From: Maratus speciosus
Lineage: Eukaryota; Arthropoda; Arachnida; Araneae; Salticidae
Assembly: GCA_963932465.1 (NCBI GenBank)
Contig: OZ010786.1
Span: 594,321,038 to 594,385,037 of the forward strand
Direction: 5' to 3'
DNA: 64,000 bases
Notes under the pieces: generated by a model
The model's database searches: none
The model's input: the letters and a program-made list of their open reading frames with translations, nothing else
What the model was told of the DNA's origin: nothing
Made by a program: the position numbers and the translations under genes
Shown here: positions 34,498-45,229 of the stretch, piece by piece
Layout: the number at the start of each line of letters is the position of its first letter
How positions within the stretch are numbered: position 1 is the stretch's first letter

Positions 34498-35422
34498 ATT
34501 TATAATGAACGTGTTACTTAATATTTCAATAGTTCTTTTTCATTTAATCATCTAAAAATACATAAATATTTTGGCATTTTCCAGTATAGGGGGTTTGGTG
34601 AGATAAAGAAAAAGACTTTGGCAAGAGAAGAAAGTTTGGCAATATATTTTCAGGCAACCCATCCACTGCTTCATATACGCAAGCAATTTATTTCAATATT
34701 TACATAATTTCTTTAATTGTATAAATAAGTTTTCATTTAATTTTATATGCAATGAGAACCATATTGTACATAATAATAATAATAATTTTGTATATACAAA
34801 TAAAATGTTTATATGATATATATAAAAATTCATATTTAAACAAGCATAAGTTCATTTAGTTTGTCGCAGCATATTGCTACAAATCTCAATTTTTGTAGAT
34901 TGAACACCGAAACAAGTATAAAAAAAAGGAAAAAAGAAAAGAAATTGTCAATGCCGCTATAGTAGAAAAGTACTGATATTTTGATAAATAGCTTCAATCT
35001 GCTAAAATTTTCCATCATTCATAATTTTTCGTAATATTCGTGTCCTTCAATCTGAAAAATCTGCGACCAAGTAAGGCAAAGAATTCTATTCGGATAAAAG
35101 AACATTAAAAAATGAAGGTCTGCAACTGCCGACTATTTTTATATTCTTCGCACCACTATTTAATAAAAGTAAATTTTGTTTTATATTTCTATCTCAGCGT
35201 TGTTAAAATGTATGTAAAAGATTTTTGTTTTGAAAAAAAAAAGTGGTGCGAGATAGAATTAAAAAAATAATCGCCTGTGACAGAGCCGCAATTCGAAACT
35301 ATGGCAATACCCAAGTATTCTAAATAAAAAAAGTATAAACATTTCAATATTATTTTTCGATGATACCAACAACAATCCAACAATAATCAAACTTTTCTGA
35401 CAATATCTATCAATATATAATT
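34498..35422. other. Unassigned sequence; 3' part is a paralog of 50560-50668
   Basis: No gene. From about 35330 onward ('accaacaacaatccaacaat ... caatatctatcaa') it matches the sequence left of the empty site at 50668. Confidence 0.5.
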
Positions 35423-35785
35423 ACTAGCGAACTTGCCCGACGTTGCCCGGGTACGTCAAAAAAATAGCAGGAATTACGAAAAAGCTCTGAAAATCACAAT
35501 AAGATATGGCGAAACATTTTTAAATCGCTTCTCATATTTTGAAAGTACAAAAAATTATATATTGTGTTGGAAGATTGCAAGTTGATTCCTTTCACTAATG
35601 TGGAAAAATAGTAGCAAATTGCTAAAATACACTAAAAATCACATACAAAATTCCCGAAAAATTCTTAAATTGTTACACGAAATCCGAATAAACTTTATTA
35701 AAATGAGGGCAGAATGTACTTTAGGTCAAAAATGGAATGTCAAAAAATTGCAGCAGATCGCGAAGAAACGAAAAAATTGTATTAA

Positions 35786-35996
35786 CCCTTTCAGGGGCAG
35801 AGAAATTCTGCTCGTAAAAGGATGAAATAATTGACTGACACCAGAATATTCAAACGAATTTCTTGCTAAATAACAAAACGCTATTTTGCACTTAAATTAC
35901 AATAGTAACATTTTATTAAAATATTCTTGGTGCCAGTAGTCAGTTTTGGAATTAAAATTAGGTGGCTAGACCTTCTAGCCACCGCCCTTGAAAGGG
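35786..35996. mobile_element. 211-bp TTAA-flanked MITE (ccctttcaggggc family)
   Basis: TTAA at 35782-35785 and 35997-36000 bracket 'ccctttcaggggc' and the complement of 'gcccttgaaaggg'. The interior 'caaacgaatttcttgctaaa ... ttggtgccagtagtcagttt' is shared with 61757-61973. Exactly the same length as the copy at 49341-49551. Confidence 0.85.
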
Positions 35997-36175
35997 TTAA
36001 AAATCACAAAAAGTTCAAAAATCACGGAAGTCAAAATTTTCTATAATTGGATAAAAGTTTCAAATCTAATTCCTTTGACCTGTGGGCTCTCTTAAAATGT
36101 ATATTTTGGAAATCATGCTAAGCATTATATCATGTTACTTTTATTCGTAATTAATTTACTTGGACTTCCTTAAAT

Positions 36176-36617
36176 ATAATTAATATAATCCCTTAAGTTA
36201 ATATTAGTTTTTGTTGCATTAAAATATCTCAATTTGTTGATTTTCTGTAAGCAAGTAAACCCTATTGTTTTACAGTGGAAGTCTATGGGAATTTGGCGAA
36301 ATATTAGTGATATCGCCAAGTTGGCGTCACTTTTGGCGACTCATTTTGGTCGCCAAATTTGGCGATATATCGCCAAGTTGGCGAAAAACTTGGCGTTATT
36401 AGGCAACAGAACTGGATCCCCCCTACGTTAACCCCCCTTATAGGTATGGACATGCATTACATGTTGTTCAATAATCGAATAAAAATTTGCTAAAAATTCA
36501 AAAATCGCTGCACGAATTCCGAATAAACTTTTTTGAAAAGAGAACAAAATTTACTATATTGGGTTAAAATAAAGAATCTGTATTATTTTTCCTAATGTGG
36601 AAAAATCGAATTAATAT
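36176..36617. repeat. ~440-bp tandem unit left of the retrotransposon
   Basis: From 'taatataatcccttaagtt' to 'aaaaatcgaattaatat' this unit matches 41391-41826 closely, including a cluster of TTGGCGA/TCGCCAA words at 36295-36400 that can fold into short hairpins. When the retrotransposon is removed, the second copy starts where the first ends, so the insertion hit the junction of a tandem duplication. Confidence 0.8.
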
Positions 36618-36833
36618 TGTGGCAGCCGCAGAAAGGCAAGGGAGAAAATTCTTCGTTCGGAATGGCAGCTGGCCAGAGCCGTTGTCATAGCAGCGCAGAC
36701 GAAAATGTTTACATTGCGTTTTTGTGTGTTCGAATACGATGAGTGTCAGAATCGACGTTTATCAATGTTCTACGAATAAAGGTAGTAAAATCTTTTTAAG
36801 TGAGTGATTATATTATACGAGCGACCCACCACA
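36618..36833 (+). repeat. 5' LTR
   Basis: 216 bp, TGTGGCAGCC ... GACCCACCACA. Expected to contain promoter and polyadenylation signals; 'tacgaataaaggtag' near 36772 includes an AATAAA hexamer. 214 of 216 positions match the 3' LTR. Confidence 0.95.
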
Positions 36834-36834
36834 A

Positions 36835-36846
36835 TGGTGACCATGG
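36835..36846 (+). promoter_or_regulatory. Primer binding site, tRNA-Trp type
   Basis: TGGTGACCATGG starts one base after the 5' LTR. TGGTGACC is complementary to the 3' end of tRNA-Trp (GGTCACCA), the primer used by CsRn1-type elements. Matching beyond 8 nt was not checked. Confidence 0.65.
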
Positions 36847-37063
36847 ACTGTTCTTATATAGAGCATCAGCCTTCCTAGATGAGTTGGAATGTTATCCGAT
36901 CATCTTCATCTTTCAAAGAATACATCGTTCTACAGCGGCTCGATGGAAAGCAGATAAGTTCTTCTGAGTCATTTTCCTGATATTTTTTCTGTTATTTTAT
37001 TAGAAAAATTTAACTCGCGAATTTATTTTACGCGACTATTTTATATATTTATTACCATAAATC

Positions 37064-37839
37064 ATGTCTAGTGTCGATGCTGTTCAAATTCCATTATATA
37101 ACAGATCAGATCCTGCGCTATGGTTTGTGGTGTGCGAAAGCACATTTGCTTTAGCTACCCCCAAAGCAATATCAGAATCTGTTACAAAATATAATTATAC
37201 AGTTTCGCATCTTCCACCCGATGTTGCATCAATCATTCGTGATATTTTAATGCAACCAGATGCTACTGACCCTTATGGTGTCTTAAAAAAAGGAATTAAT
37301 TGCGCGCTCAGGTGAATCATCCCAGCAAGAGATACGACAGCTCTTGTCTGGAGAAGAACTAGGAAATCGGAAACCTTCAGATTTATTACGTAGTATGAAA
37401 CGTAGCGCGGAATCCCTAAATGTTCCAGACAATTTAATGTTAGAATTGTTTTTGCAACGATTACCAAATTCTGTTCAGACAATTTTAGCGGCTGTTTCTG
37501 AATTAACCCTTGATAAAGCAGCGGAAATTTCAGATCGTATTTCAGAAGTTACCCCTTCCCCAGCTTCTGCAATTGCCGTGTCCTGCTCGAATGAACAGGC
37601 GATAGAGGGTAAATTATTGAAAGAAATCGAAAAATTAAATAAGCGCATCGATCAGCTTGCTGTTTCACGTGGTCGGTCCCCATACCGCAGAAACTGGAGT
37701 AAACCTCGAGGGCGAAGTAATAGTGATAATCGGGATTCAAGTATCTGTTGGTATCATAGACGATTTGGAAAAAAAATGTAGGGAAGAAAAATGCATAAAG
37801 CCGTGTTCTTGGGCGGGAAACGAAACCAGCAAAGAGTAG
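37064..37839 (+). pseudogene. gag: gag, interrupted by two one-base frame shifts
   Basis: Starts at ATG 37064 (MSSVDAVQIPLYNRSDPALW). Frame 1 continues to about 37290, where a run of seven A (37285-37291) is followed by a +1 frame change; the second segment carries SGEELGNRKPSDLLRSMKR and the capsid-like LELFLQRLPNSVQTILAAV. A second +1 change occurs at eight A (37769-37776), after which the frame completes a finger-like CWYHRRFG ... KC ... KCIKPCSW and ends at TAG 37837-37839. Each A-run appears to hold one extra base, so the shifts may be real inactivating indels or assembly errors in homopolymers. Gag would form the particle and bind RNA. The capsid call rests on position and general likeness. 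Confidence 0.8.
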
Positions 37840-40800
37840 AGGCGACTTATTCTTTGCCTCAACAGTCACGTCGCCTGTTCATTAGAGACCGGACTACAAA
37901 TGTTTCTTTTCTGGTCGACACCGGTTCGGACGTGTCAATCCTTCCTGCTAACAATGTACAAAAACGGAATCCACCCGTACAAACGCTTTTGGCTGCTAAT
38001 TCTTCCCCTATAAATGTTTATGGTCAACAAACCCTTTCTCTAGATTTTAAGTTAAGACGAAAATTTAATTGGACTTTTCTAGTGGCAAATGTTAGTACAC
38101 CAATTTTGGGAGCAGATTTTCTCCATAATTTCGAATTGGTTCCAGATCTCCGCCACAAATGTCTAAGAGATTTAAAAACAAAATTTGAAACAACAGGTCA
38201 CATGAAATGTGCATTAATTCATTCAGTAAAAGCAATCAATATTGATAATATATATAATGAACTTCTTAAACAATTCCCATCTATTACAAAATTACCAGAT
38301 CCCAATCAGCCTGTCAAACACAACACAATGCATTTTATTTCAACAAAAGGACCTCCAGTTGTGGCAAAACCCCGCAGGTTGGCTCCGGATCGCCTGAAAA
38401 TTGCTAAAACAGAATTTCAAAATATGATACAACTCGGACATTTAAGACCTTCACGTAGCAACTATGCATCACCTTTGCACATGGTTCCAAAAAAGGGAAC
38501 TTTGGAATGGAGACCTGTAGGTGATTATCGTGCCTTGAATGCGCAAACCAAAAAAGACAGATACCCGATACCATGTATAGCTGATTTTACTGCTAATTTA
38601 CGTGACACTAAAATTTTTAGTCGACTTGACCTCATCAAAGCATATCATCAAATACCAATCAATCCTGATGATATTCCCAAAACAGCGATATGCACACCTT
38701 TTGGATTGTTCGAAAGCACACGCATGCAATTTGGCTTATGCAATGCGTCTGCAACATTTCAGAGATTCATAGATGAGGTAATACGTGATTTACCAGGCGT
38801 CTATGCTTTCATCGATGATATACTCATAGCCTCTAAAAATGCCGAGGAGCATTATCATCATTTAAAAGCACTATTTTCCAAATTAGCAGAATATGGTTTG
38901 TGCATAAATGTATCCAAGTGCACATTTGGTAAACCTACCATTGATTTCTTAGGATTTCGAATATCTGAACATGGTATTCAACCACTTCCAGATAAAGTTA
39001 AATGCATAATCGATTTTCCGCAGCCCACAACCTTATCTCAACTTCGAAGATTTTTGGGTATGTTTAATTTTTATAGGTCTTTCATATATCAAGCTGCACA
39101 CATACTTGCGCCTTTAGTGAAATTGTTAGAAGGCCATACAAACAAAAAGAAATCTCGTTCCCGTGTTCCTAAAACAGAACCCCTTAATTGGAACGAAGAT
39201 GCTGAAAAAGCTTTCGTAGCTGCCAAAAATGCAATATCTCAGGCTGCTCTTTTACGGCACCCTATTCCAGGCGCTCAGTTGAGTATATGGGTTGACGCCT
39301 CAGATGTCGCGATTGGCGGCACCCTTATGCAGTTTTATCAGGAACGTTATGAACCTTTAGCATTTTTTTCCATGAAATTAAACAACAGTCAGCGGAATTG
39401 GTCAACATATGACCGGGAATTATTTTCTATTTATTCGGCAATAAAAAAATTTCGGCACATGCTAGAGGGGAGAATTTTTCAAATTTATACTGATCAAAAA
39501 CCGCTAATTTATGCATTTAAGCAAAATCCCCACAAATGTTCGCCGCGGCAATCACGCCATTTAGATTACATTTCCCAATATTCCACTGACATTAGACATG
39601 TACCAGGTTCCGAAAACATTGTTGCAGATTGCCTCTCAAGAATTGAAATTGATTCTATTTCAAAATCTCCAATCTTAAATTTTGAGGAATTCGCAAAAGC
39701 TCAGGAAAATGATTCAGAGCTACAGAACCTGCATAATAGTACATTGCTCAAATTGGAATTGAAACCTTGCCTCATTTCTGATTGTAGCCTACTATGTGAT
39801 ACTTCAACAGGTACGCCTCGACCCTTAGTTCCTAGTTTCTTTCGTCGGCTGATATATGAACATTTGCACAACCTAGCCCATCCAGGCATAGCAGCTACCA
39901 CAAAACTAATTTGTTCCAGATACGTATGGCCAAATATGAAACGAGACATCAAAAACTGGGTTCGTGGCTGTGAGAAGTGTCAAAGATCAAAAATACAGAG
40001 GCACACCAAAGCACCTCTTGGCACGTTCTCTCTTCCTGATGCACGTTTTTCCCAAATACATATAGATATCGCAGGTCCCTTGCCCCCATCTGACGGTTTC
40101 AGCTATCTTTTAACGATGATTGACCGATTTAGCAGATGGCCAGAAGCCGTACCTATATCTGATACACAAGCTAAAACAATTTGTAGTGCCATATTAAAGC
40201 ATTGGATATCAAGATTTGGTTGCCCTTCGCTCATAACCACGGATCAAGGCCCACAAATGCGATCAGCAATATTTGATGAATTTACGAAAATGATGGGAAC
40301 ACAGAAGATCCGCACAACGGCATATCATCCGATATCGAATGGCATTATCGAAAGATTTCATCGACATTTAAAGTCATCCATCAAAGCTCACGAAACCAGT
40401 AGGTGGCCTGAAATATTACCGATAGTTTTACTAGGCATTCGCACAGCAGTGAAGGAAGATATACAAGCTTCTTGCGCTGAGCTTGTCTACGGCACTACGT
40501 TGAAATTGCCCTGTGATATGCTGGATGAATACAAGATCCGACCTCTCAACGATAACTTCGTCACGCAACTACGAAACACCATGCGGCAGTTAAGTCCAGT
40601 TGCTACATCATCTCACTGCCAAGAGAAGTTCTATATACACCCTTCCTTGACATCTTGTTCACACATCTTTCTAAGAGTGGATCATGTACAACCTCCATTG
40701 TGTCAACCATATACTGGTCCTCACAAAGTCCTAAGTAGAACTGGGAAAACTATAACAATCGAGCTTAATGGTCGTAAGTCTACGGTATCAATAGATCGAG

Positions 40801-40976
40801 TGAAGCCAGCTCATTTGATTTCTACTTCAGACTTGTCCACGAAAACTGTTCCAGAGAACTCTAAATTAAAACTCTCTCTTAAGGCGGACAGTAACCCTGA
40901 CCAAACAAAAACTGTCACACGTTCGGGCAGACATGTCCATTTTCCTAAAAAACTGGCATCTTATATTACTTACTGA
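37791..40976 (+). CDS. pol: Pol polyprotein: protease, reverse transcriptase, RNase H, integrase
   Basis: The reading frame is intact over 1,061 codons from the first in-frame ATG, though expression is more likely as a Gag-Pol fusion by -1 frameshifting at 37815-37821. Domains: aspartic protease with DTG at residues 43-45; reverse transcriptase about 190-370, catalytic D280 and FIDD at 340-343 (F for the usual Y); RNase H with D502, E543, D568 and D613; integrase zinc finger H693-X3-H697 ... C727-X2-C730; integrase core D759, D818, E854 (a D,D35E spacing); and a C-terminal module with YTGPHKVL at 974-981 in the GPY/F position. It would copy the element RNA to DNA and insert it. No envelope gene follows. 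All catalytic residues I looked for are present, so this copy of pol may still work. Confidence 0.95.
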   Translation: MHKAVFLGGKRNQQRVEATYSLPQQSRRLFIRDRTTNVSFLVDTGSDVSILPANNVQKRNPPVQTLLAANSSPINVYGQQTLSLDFKLRRKFNWTFLVANVSTPILGADFLHNFELVPDLRHKCLRDLKTKFETTGHMKCALIHSVKAINIDNIYNELLKQFPSITKLPDPNQPVKHNTMHFISTKGPPVVAKPRRLAPDRLKIAKTEFQNMIQLGHLRPSRSNYASPLHMVPKKGTLEWRPVGDYRALNAQTKKDRYPIPCIADFTANLRDTKIFSRLDLIKAYHQIPINPDDIPKTAICTPFGLFESTRMQFGLCNASATFQRFIDEVIRDLPGVYAFIDDILIASKNAEEHYHHLKALFSKLAEYGLCINVSKCTFGKPTIDFLGFRISEHGIQPLPDKVKCIIDFPQPTTLSQLRRFLGMFNFYRSFIYQAAHILAPLVKLLEGHTNKKKSRSRVPKTEPLNWNEDAEKAFVAAKNAISQAALLRHPIPGAQLSIWVDASDVAIGGTLMQFYQERYEPLAFFSMKLNNSQRNWSTYDRELFSIYSAIKKFRHMLEGRIFQIYTDQKPLIYAFKQNPHKCSPRQSRHLDYISQYSTDIRHVPGSENIVADCLSRIEIDSISKSPILNFEEFAKAQENDSELQNLHNSTLLKLELKPCLISDCSLLCDTSTGTPRPLVPSFFRRLIYEHLHNLAHPGIAATTKLICSRYVWPNMKRDIKNWVRGCEKCQRSKIQRHTKAPLGTFSLPDARFSQIHIDIAGPLPPSDGFSYLLTMIDRFSRWPEAVPISDTQAKTICSAILKHWISRFGCPSLITTDQGPQMRSAIFDEFTKMMGTQKIRTTAYHPISNGIIERFHRHLKSSIKAHETSRWPEILPIVLLGIRTAVKEDIQASCAELVYGTTLKLPCDMLDEYKIRPLNDNFVTQLRNTMRQLSPVATSSHCQEKFYIHPSLTSCSHIFLRVDHVQPPLCQPYTGPHKVLSRTGKTITIELNGRKSTVSIDRVKPAHLISTSDLSTKTVPENSKLKLSLKADSNPDQTKTVTRSGRHVHFPKKLASYITY
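37815..37821 (+). other. Predicted -1 ribosomal frameshift site GGGAAAC
   Basis: In the last gag frame the heptamer reads G GGA AAC, the correct X XXY YYZ phase. A one-base slip back enters the pol frame five codons before the gag stop (TAG 37837). GAGGC at 37839-37843 can pair with GCCTC at 37856-37860, a weak hairpin 17 nt downstream, further than the usual 5-9 nt. Confidence 0.65.
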
Positions 40977-41174
40977 AATTGTTGATAAATTGTTCATTTT
41001 GCATACTACACATTATGCCTATATTTTGTTATATATTGCAATTTTATTTCATGTAAATATCCTTGTAATTTTTCTCCACAAGCGTGGATTCTGACACAGA
41101 TAGTCAAAAAAAAAAAAAATAGTATACACTTGTATATCGTTTCTTCGGTACCCTACGTCACTGGGGGGATACTC
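40977..41174 (+). other. Retrotransposon 3' untranslated region and polypurine tract
   Basis: Between the pol stop and the 3' LTR. An A-run lies at 41107-41120 and 'ctggggggatactc' at 41161-41174 ends directly at the LTR; its G-run plus GA is the likely plus-strand primer, though it is short for a polypurine tract. Confidence 0.55.
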
Positions 41175-41390
41175 TGTGGCAGCCGCAGAAAGGCAAGGGA
41201 GAAAATTCTTCGTTCGGAATGGCAGCTGGCCAGAGCCGTTGTCATAGCAGCGCAGACGAAAATGTTTACATTGCGTTTTTGTGTGTTCGAATACGATGAG
41301 TGTCAGAATCGACGTTTATCAATGTTCTACGAATAAAGGTAGTAAAGTGTTTTTAAGTGAGTGATTATATTATACGAGCGACCCACCACA
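41175..41390 (+). repeat. 3' LTR
   Basis: 216 bp, same ends as the 5' LTR, two differences. Followed by ATAT, the target duplication. Confidence 0.95.
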
Positions 41391-41826
41391 ATATAATCGC
41401 TTAAGTTCATATTAGTTTTTGTTGCATTAAAATATCTCAATTTGTTGATTTTCTGTAAGCAAGTAATCCATATTGGTTTACAATGGAAGTCTATGGGAAT
41501 TTGGAGAAATATTAGAGATATCGCCAAGTTGGTGACACTTTTGGCGACTCATTTTGGTCGCCAAATTTGGCGATATACCGCCAAGTTGGCGACAAACTTG
41601 GCTGCATTTGGCGACAGAACTATGTCCCTCTACGGTAACCTCCTTATAGGTTTGGAAATGCATTAAATACTGTTCAATAATTGTATAAAGAATTCGCTAA
41701 AAATTCAAAAATCGCTGCAGGAATTCCGAATAAACTGTTTTGAAAAGAGAACAGAATTTACTATATTGGGTTAAAAGAAAGAAACCATATTCTTCTCACT
41801 TATATGGAAAAATCGCCTCGAAACAT
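41391..41826. repeat. ~440-bp tandem unit right of the retrotransposon
   Basis: Second copy of the unit at 36176-36617, with the same TTGGCGA word cluster (41500-41615) and the same 'gaattccgaataaact' block. Divergence between copies is clearly greater than between the LTRs, so the duplication predates the retrotransposon. Confidence 0.8.
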
Positions 41827-42024
41827 AAAAAAGCGCTAAAAATCGCATAAAAATTAAATTAAAAAAAATCTAATCGAAAAATCGAAAATCGGGCTTCGAG
41901 GTGCAAAACTTCATATATAGACGTACATTTTCCCCAAATTTTGTAGCTCTACGTGTAATGGTCTCTCCAGAACACCGTCGACACACTCACTCACACACAA
42001 ACTTCTTTCTTTATTATTATAGAT

Positions 42025-42594
42025 GAATAATTCATTATTCTTAGAAGAACAATTTCAAATCATCAGCTTCCTGAAAATGGCAGTTTTAATTCATAATGAA
42101 TTCAAACAAAATTCTTTTAAACAATTTCGAAACATATGGATCCATCAACTAGAAAATGGAAGTTTTAAGTAACGTTTACAAAGAGCTTAGAGAGGCTATT
42201 ATCAGTCTTTTAAGTTTTCAGAATCTCATTATATACATAATTTAATATCACGCTATTTAATCAATAATTTGCATTAACTTAATTTTTGCATGCTGTACTG
42301 TAGATAATCTTATTTATAAATAAATCGTCGAGCAGACAGTAAATAACGAAGCTTATTTTTCTTTATATAAGACAGGTAAATTACATTTTGTTACTTAACA
42401 GTAGAAGAACACGAGGGGTAATTTTGACCCCTAAGGAATATATTTCGTTTCGAAACAGAAATTGCTTTATAAAGTAAGTTTGAAAAACAGACAAATAAAA
42501 AAAAAGCAAATAAGTTAAAAATATATAAATAAAAATTTTGGTGTAAAATATTTCTATAAATCTTCAGAAAAAATTTAGGATTTTCTAGAGTTAA
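42025..42594. repeat. Paralogous segment, filled-site side
   Basis: 'gaataattcattattctta ... cagaatctcattata ... taatcaataatttgcatta ... acgaagcttatttttcttt' matches 50672-51030 at high identity, showing a segmental duplication. No gene. Confidence 0.8.
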
Positions 42595-43125
42595 CCCTTC
42601 ATTGCATGATTTTTTCTGTTTTTATGAAAAAAATTATTTGAAACCTATATATCGGTCTAGTAATGGGAAAATAGTAAAAAAAAAATTTCATTTCAAATTT
42701 TCAGCTAAAATTTGATATTTTACGGCGTGTGCTCTGTGTACAGAATTAGGGTTTTAAAATATTGTATTGCTATATTTTACAACCAAAGGAGCTTAAAGTA
42801 ATTAATTTTATATGCTTAACACTCTGCAACTTTTTTTATATTAATATTTTTAAGTATTCAGTAAAAATAAAGTAATTTTTACCATAATAGCTTGATCCAT
42901 TTTTTTTTTGTTTTGTTTTTTTGTTTTTTGTTTTTTTGTTTTCGAAGTACAAATTCTGATTTTTTATCAAATGCAGCCATCTGACATGGACAAAATAAAT
43001 TTTATTCCATTCTTTGGGCTGTTCGTGATCAGGGATAGAGATCATATTGGCCCAATTCATGGCATATAATAAGAATTACAGTGTTTTAGGTATGTGCCAG
43101 TTTTGGCACAAGGTGCAGTGAAGGG
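42595..43125. mobile_element. 531-bp TTAA-flanked element, cccttcattgca ends
   Basis: TTAA at 42591-42594 and 43126-43129 bracket 'cccttcattgcatg' and the complement of 'gtgcagtgaaggg'. A T/G-rich stretch (TTTTTTGTTTTGTTT) lies near 42900-42950. No transposase. A third TTAA-targeting end type in this window. Confidence 0.8.
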
Positions 43126-43635
43126 TTAAGAGCTTACAGGTGTGAAAAAATGTACAGCTATAGTGCAATATCTTTTAATGATTTTCGGTATTTTTTAACT
43201 AAAATCATTTATCATTATGATAATAAAACAGTATAAAATTTTTTAATGATTCACGGTATTTTTTAACAAAAATCATTTATCATTTTGATAATAACATGCT
43301 GCTGAGTAATGTTAGAGGCGTAGCAGCTGCCCCTGTTAAGGACAATCATTATTTTCCAATAGTAATCGATGACATATTTATACGCAGAATTTCTGTTATA
43401 AGTAAAGTAAAAATTAGCTCTCAGAAATTGTAATCAATGACTTCACCAGTTCCCAAAGATGCTTAAGTAAGCCCTTATAACACACTGGGATAAAAATCGC
43501 AAAATCTATAATTTTCATTTTATTTTTATGTTTCCATCTGTGCTATCGTTGCAGGATTTTATTGTCAAATTGAGTAAACAGAGTTTGAACTAGAAATTTA
43601 ATATGAGTACTGCATGCATAATAACAACACACATT
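43126..43635. other. Unassigned sequence with a duplicated ~75-bp segment
   Basis: 'tttttaactaaaatcattta' + tcatt recurs at about 43190-43225 and 43258-43295 in direct order, and a similar piece lies at 51110-51145 in the paralogous segment. No gene. Confidence 0.5.
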
Positions 43636-43855
43636 TTATTAATCCTTTATAATGCATTTTAATTAAGTTGCAAAAATATTAAAATGATACAATGCCACCA
43701 GAATTTAAGAACAAATAAATTTGAAGGTAATTAAATGCTGTTCGTAAGATACACCATAAAAGCAAAGTTTTATTGAAATATCTTGGTGCCAATAAGGCAT
43801 TAGGTGATTAGACTTAAGCGGGATAAATACTTACCACTGCCTTATAATTGGTTAA
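43636..43855. mobile_element. Decayed TTAA-type MITE
   Basis: TTAATCCTTTATAATGCA-like left end and the complement of 'tgccttataattggttaa' on the right. The interior 'aatatcttggtgccaataag' echoes the 35786 family ('aatattcttggtgccagta'). Diverged; limits approximate. Confidence 0.4.
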
Positions 43856-44093
43856 ATAGATTTTCTTCTGTAAAATACCATATTTGGATTAAGAAAAGTC
43901 GAAAGTTGGTAGTTATAGCTTCTCATAAGCCTCATAGAATAGAACACAGAACTGTGATTAAAGAGGAATTGATATATCCTTAAAATGGTGAAGCTTCAAC
44001 TGTAAATGGTTTCGCCGGGGCTGATTATCGCACGGACAAATTCCCACCAGTAAATTTCAGTCGATATTTTCTCCTTACATAAATCCCTTATTC

Positions 44094-44315
44094 AAGCAGA
44101 TTTTCAATTATAAATATGGCAAAAATAGATATTCATTTTTACTGGTGGAACTATACCCAGGCAGTAGTCAGGTACTACGTTTCCGACATACTGTGACAAC
44201 CTAAATAATTTCCTGTTGGTGTCAGTGAAAGAGATTATGATACCAGGGCCAATTTCCACCAGTAAAAACGGATACAAATTTTTTACCATTTTTATGAGAC
44301 AATTTCTGCTCGAAT
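44094..44315. mobile_element. ~220-bp foldback MITE, tttttactggtggaa family, copy 1
   Basis: 'atatggcaaaaatagatatt' + catttttactggtggaa on the left is mirrored by 'ccaccagtaaaaacggatac' + aaattttttaccattttt on the right. A second copy lies at about 60150-60393. No target duplication resolved. Confidence 0.65.
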
Positions 44316-44556
44316 AGGCGCTTAACCCCTTCGGTACGAGCGTCTTTTATAGAATTTTTAATCTTTACTCACCGGATTTTTAAAACAGAAATTTTTGGCT
44401 AATTGAATAGGGAAAATGCTCGGATTAAATGAGGCAAAATTTACAGTACAATTTTACTGGTGAGAATAACTGGCGGTAATCAGAAACTGATGATCCAAAG
44501 TAAAAAAAAAAAAAAAAAACTGCCACCATCTTATGACTTCTATTCTGATAGACACT

Positions 44557-44724
44557 CAGGGGTCGCATTATATAGGTAAAATTTTATTGTTCCTACCAGA
44601 ACCCTTAATGAGTTACCTTCATGAAAATTTTATTTAACACATTATAAGGAAAGGTACGATGAAGATATTATTTTCAAAATAATGGTAGGAACAATAAAAG
44701 TTTCCCTATAGAATGTGACCCCTG
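44557..44724. mobile_element. 168-bp MITE, CAGGGGTCGCA family, copy 2
   Basis: 'caggggtcgcattatatagg' with 'attgttcctaccag' is mirrored by 'ggtaggaacaat' and 'gaatgtgacccctg'. Same length as 12645-12812. Flanks TAGACACT and TAAGACAG are not a clean duplication. Confidence 0.8.
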
Positions 44725-45229
44725 TAAGACAGTGCACATTATAATGAGGGCTCATTTGCTCATTTATATGCTCATTTTTTTTCAATGGACTTGGTCTGCT
44801 ATGGTTGTGAACCCCCATATCTTCTCCTGATTATGCGTAATTATATTGAAAACAATAGCTTCAGTCTTAGAAAATTTATAAACAAGCAACATTTGCGCGA
44901 ATTTTGTAAAAGAGATAGACATGTTTTTGTATCATTACCATGCCCGCTACCAGATACATTATGTAATTTTCAACAGTAAATATTGAATTAATTACGTGAA
45001 ATCTTAAAAAAAAAGTCCTTCCGGCCAGTGCCGGGAGGAAGAGGTAGCTTTCATAATCCTTATTTAAAAAAAGCCAACTTATATCATGCAAACACACGAA
45101 GCTCAATTTAGTGGAAACCGAATATAGGAGATTCAATACTAATTTTTATCAATATAATGAATGAGAATTTCGCGAAATTAGTCAGCTTTATCCAAGCTGC
45201 TTTTCTTTAAAGTAACTTATATTTGGCTG
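44725..45229. other. Unassigned sequence
   Basis: No supportable gene or named repeat. Short open frames on both strands (64 and 86 codons) resemble nothing known to me. Confidence 0.4.

Larger units (their letters stand above)
36618..41390 (+). mobile_element. Ty3/gypsy LTR retrotransposon, CsRn1-like, recent
   Basis: A 4,773-bp element with two 216-bp LTRs beginning TGTGG and ending CCACA, flanked by ATAT (36614-36617 and 41391-41394). The LTRs differ at only two neighbouring sites (AAAATC versus AAAGTG near 36786-36791 and 41343-41348), so the insertion is young. Order: 5' LTR, primer site, gag, pol (PR-RT-RH-IN), 3' LTR; no env. PR before RT and IN last defines Ty3/gypsy. The tRNA-Trp-type primer site and the CWYH...C...C gag finger suggest the CsRn1 clade, which is inference. 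Gag carries two frame breaks. Confidence 0.9.
35423..42024. mobile_element. 6.6 kb nested insertion; outer non-LTR-like repeat
   Basis: The outer element begins 'ctagcgaacttgcccgacg' + ttgcccggg and ends 'ttctttattattatagat'. In arthropods, repeats that begin with a CCCGNCGTTGCCCGGG-like core and end in a TTATA...ATAGAT-like tail are commonly RTE-type non-LTR derived; I cannot confirm that here. The whole unit is absent at the paralogous site 50668-50672. Inside are a TTAA MITE (35786-35996) and a Ty3/gypsy retrotransposon (36618-41390). The non-LTR reverse transcriptase itself is missing. Confidence 0.6.

Noticed and set aside
40850..41174. Envelope gene downstream of pol
   Set aside because: Only about 200 bp lie between the pol stop and the 3' LTR, with no open frame of useful length.
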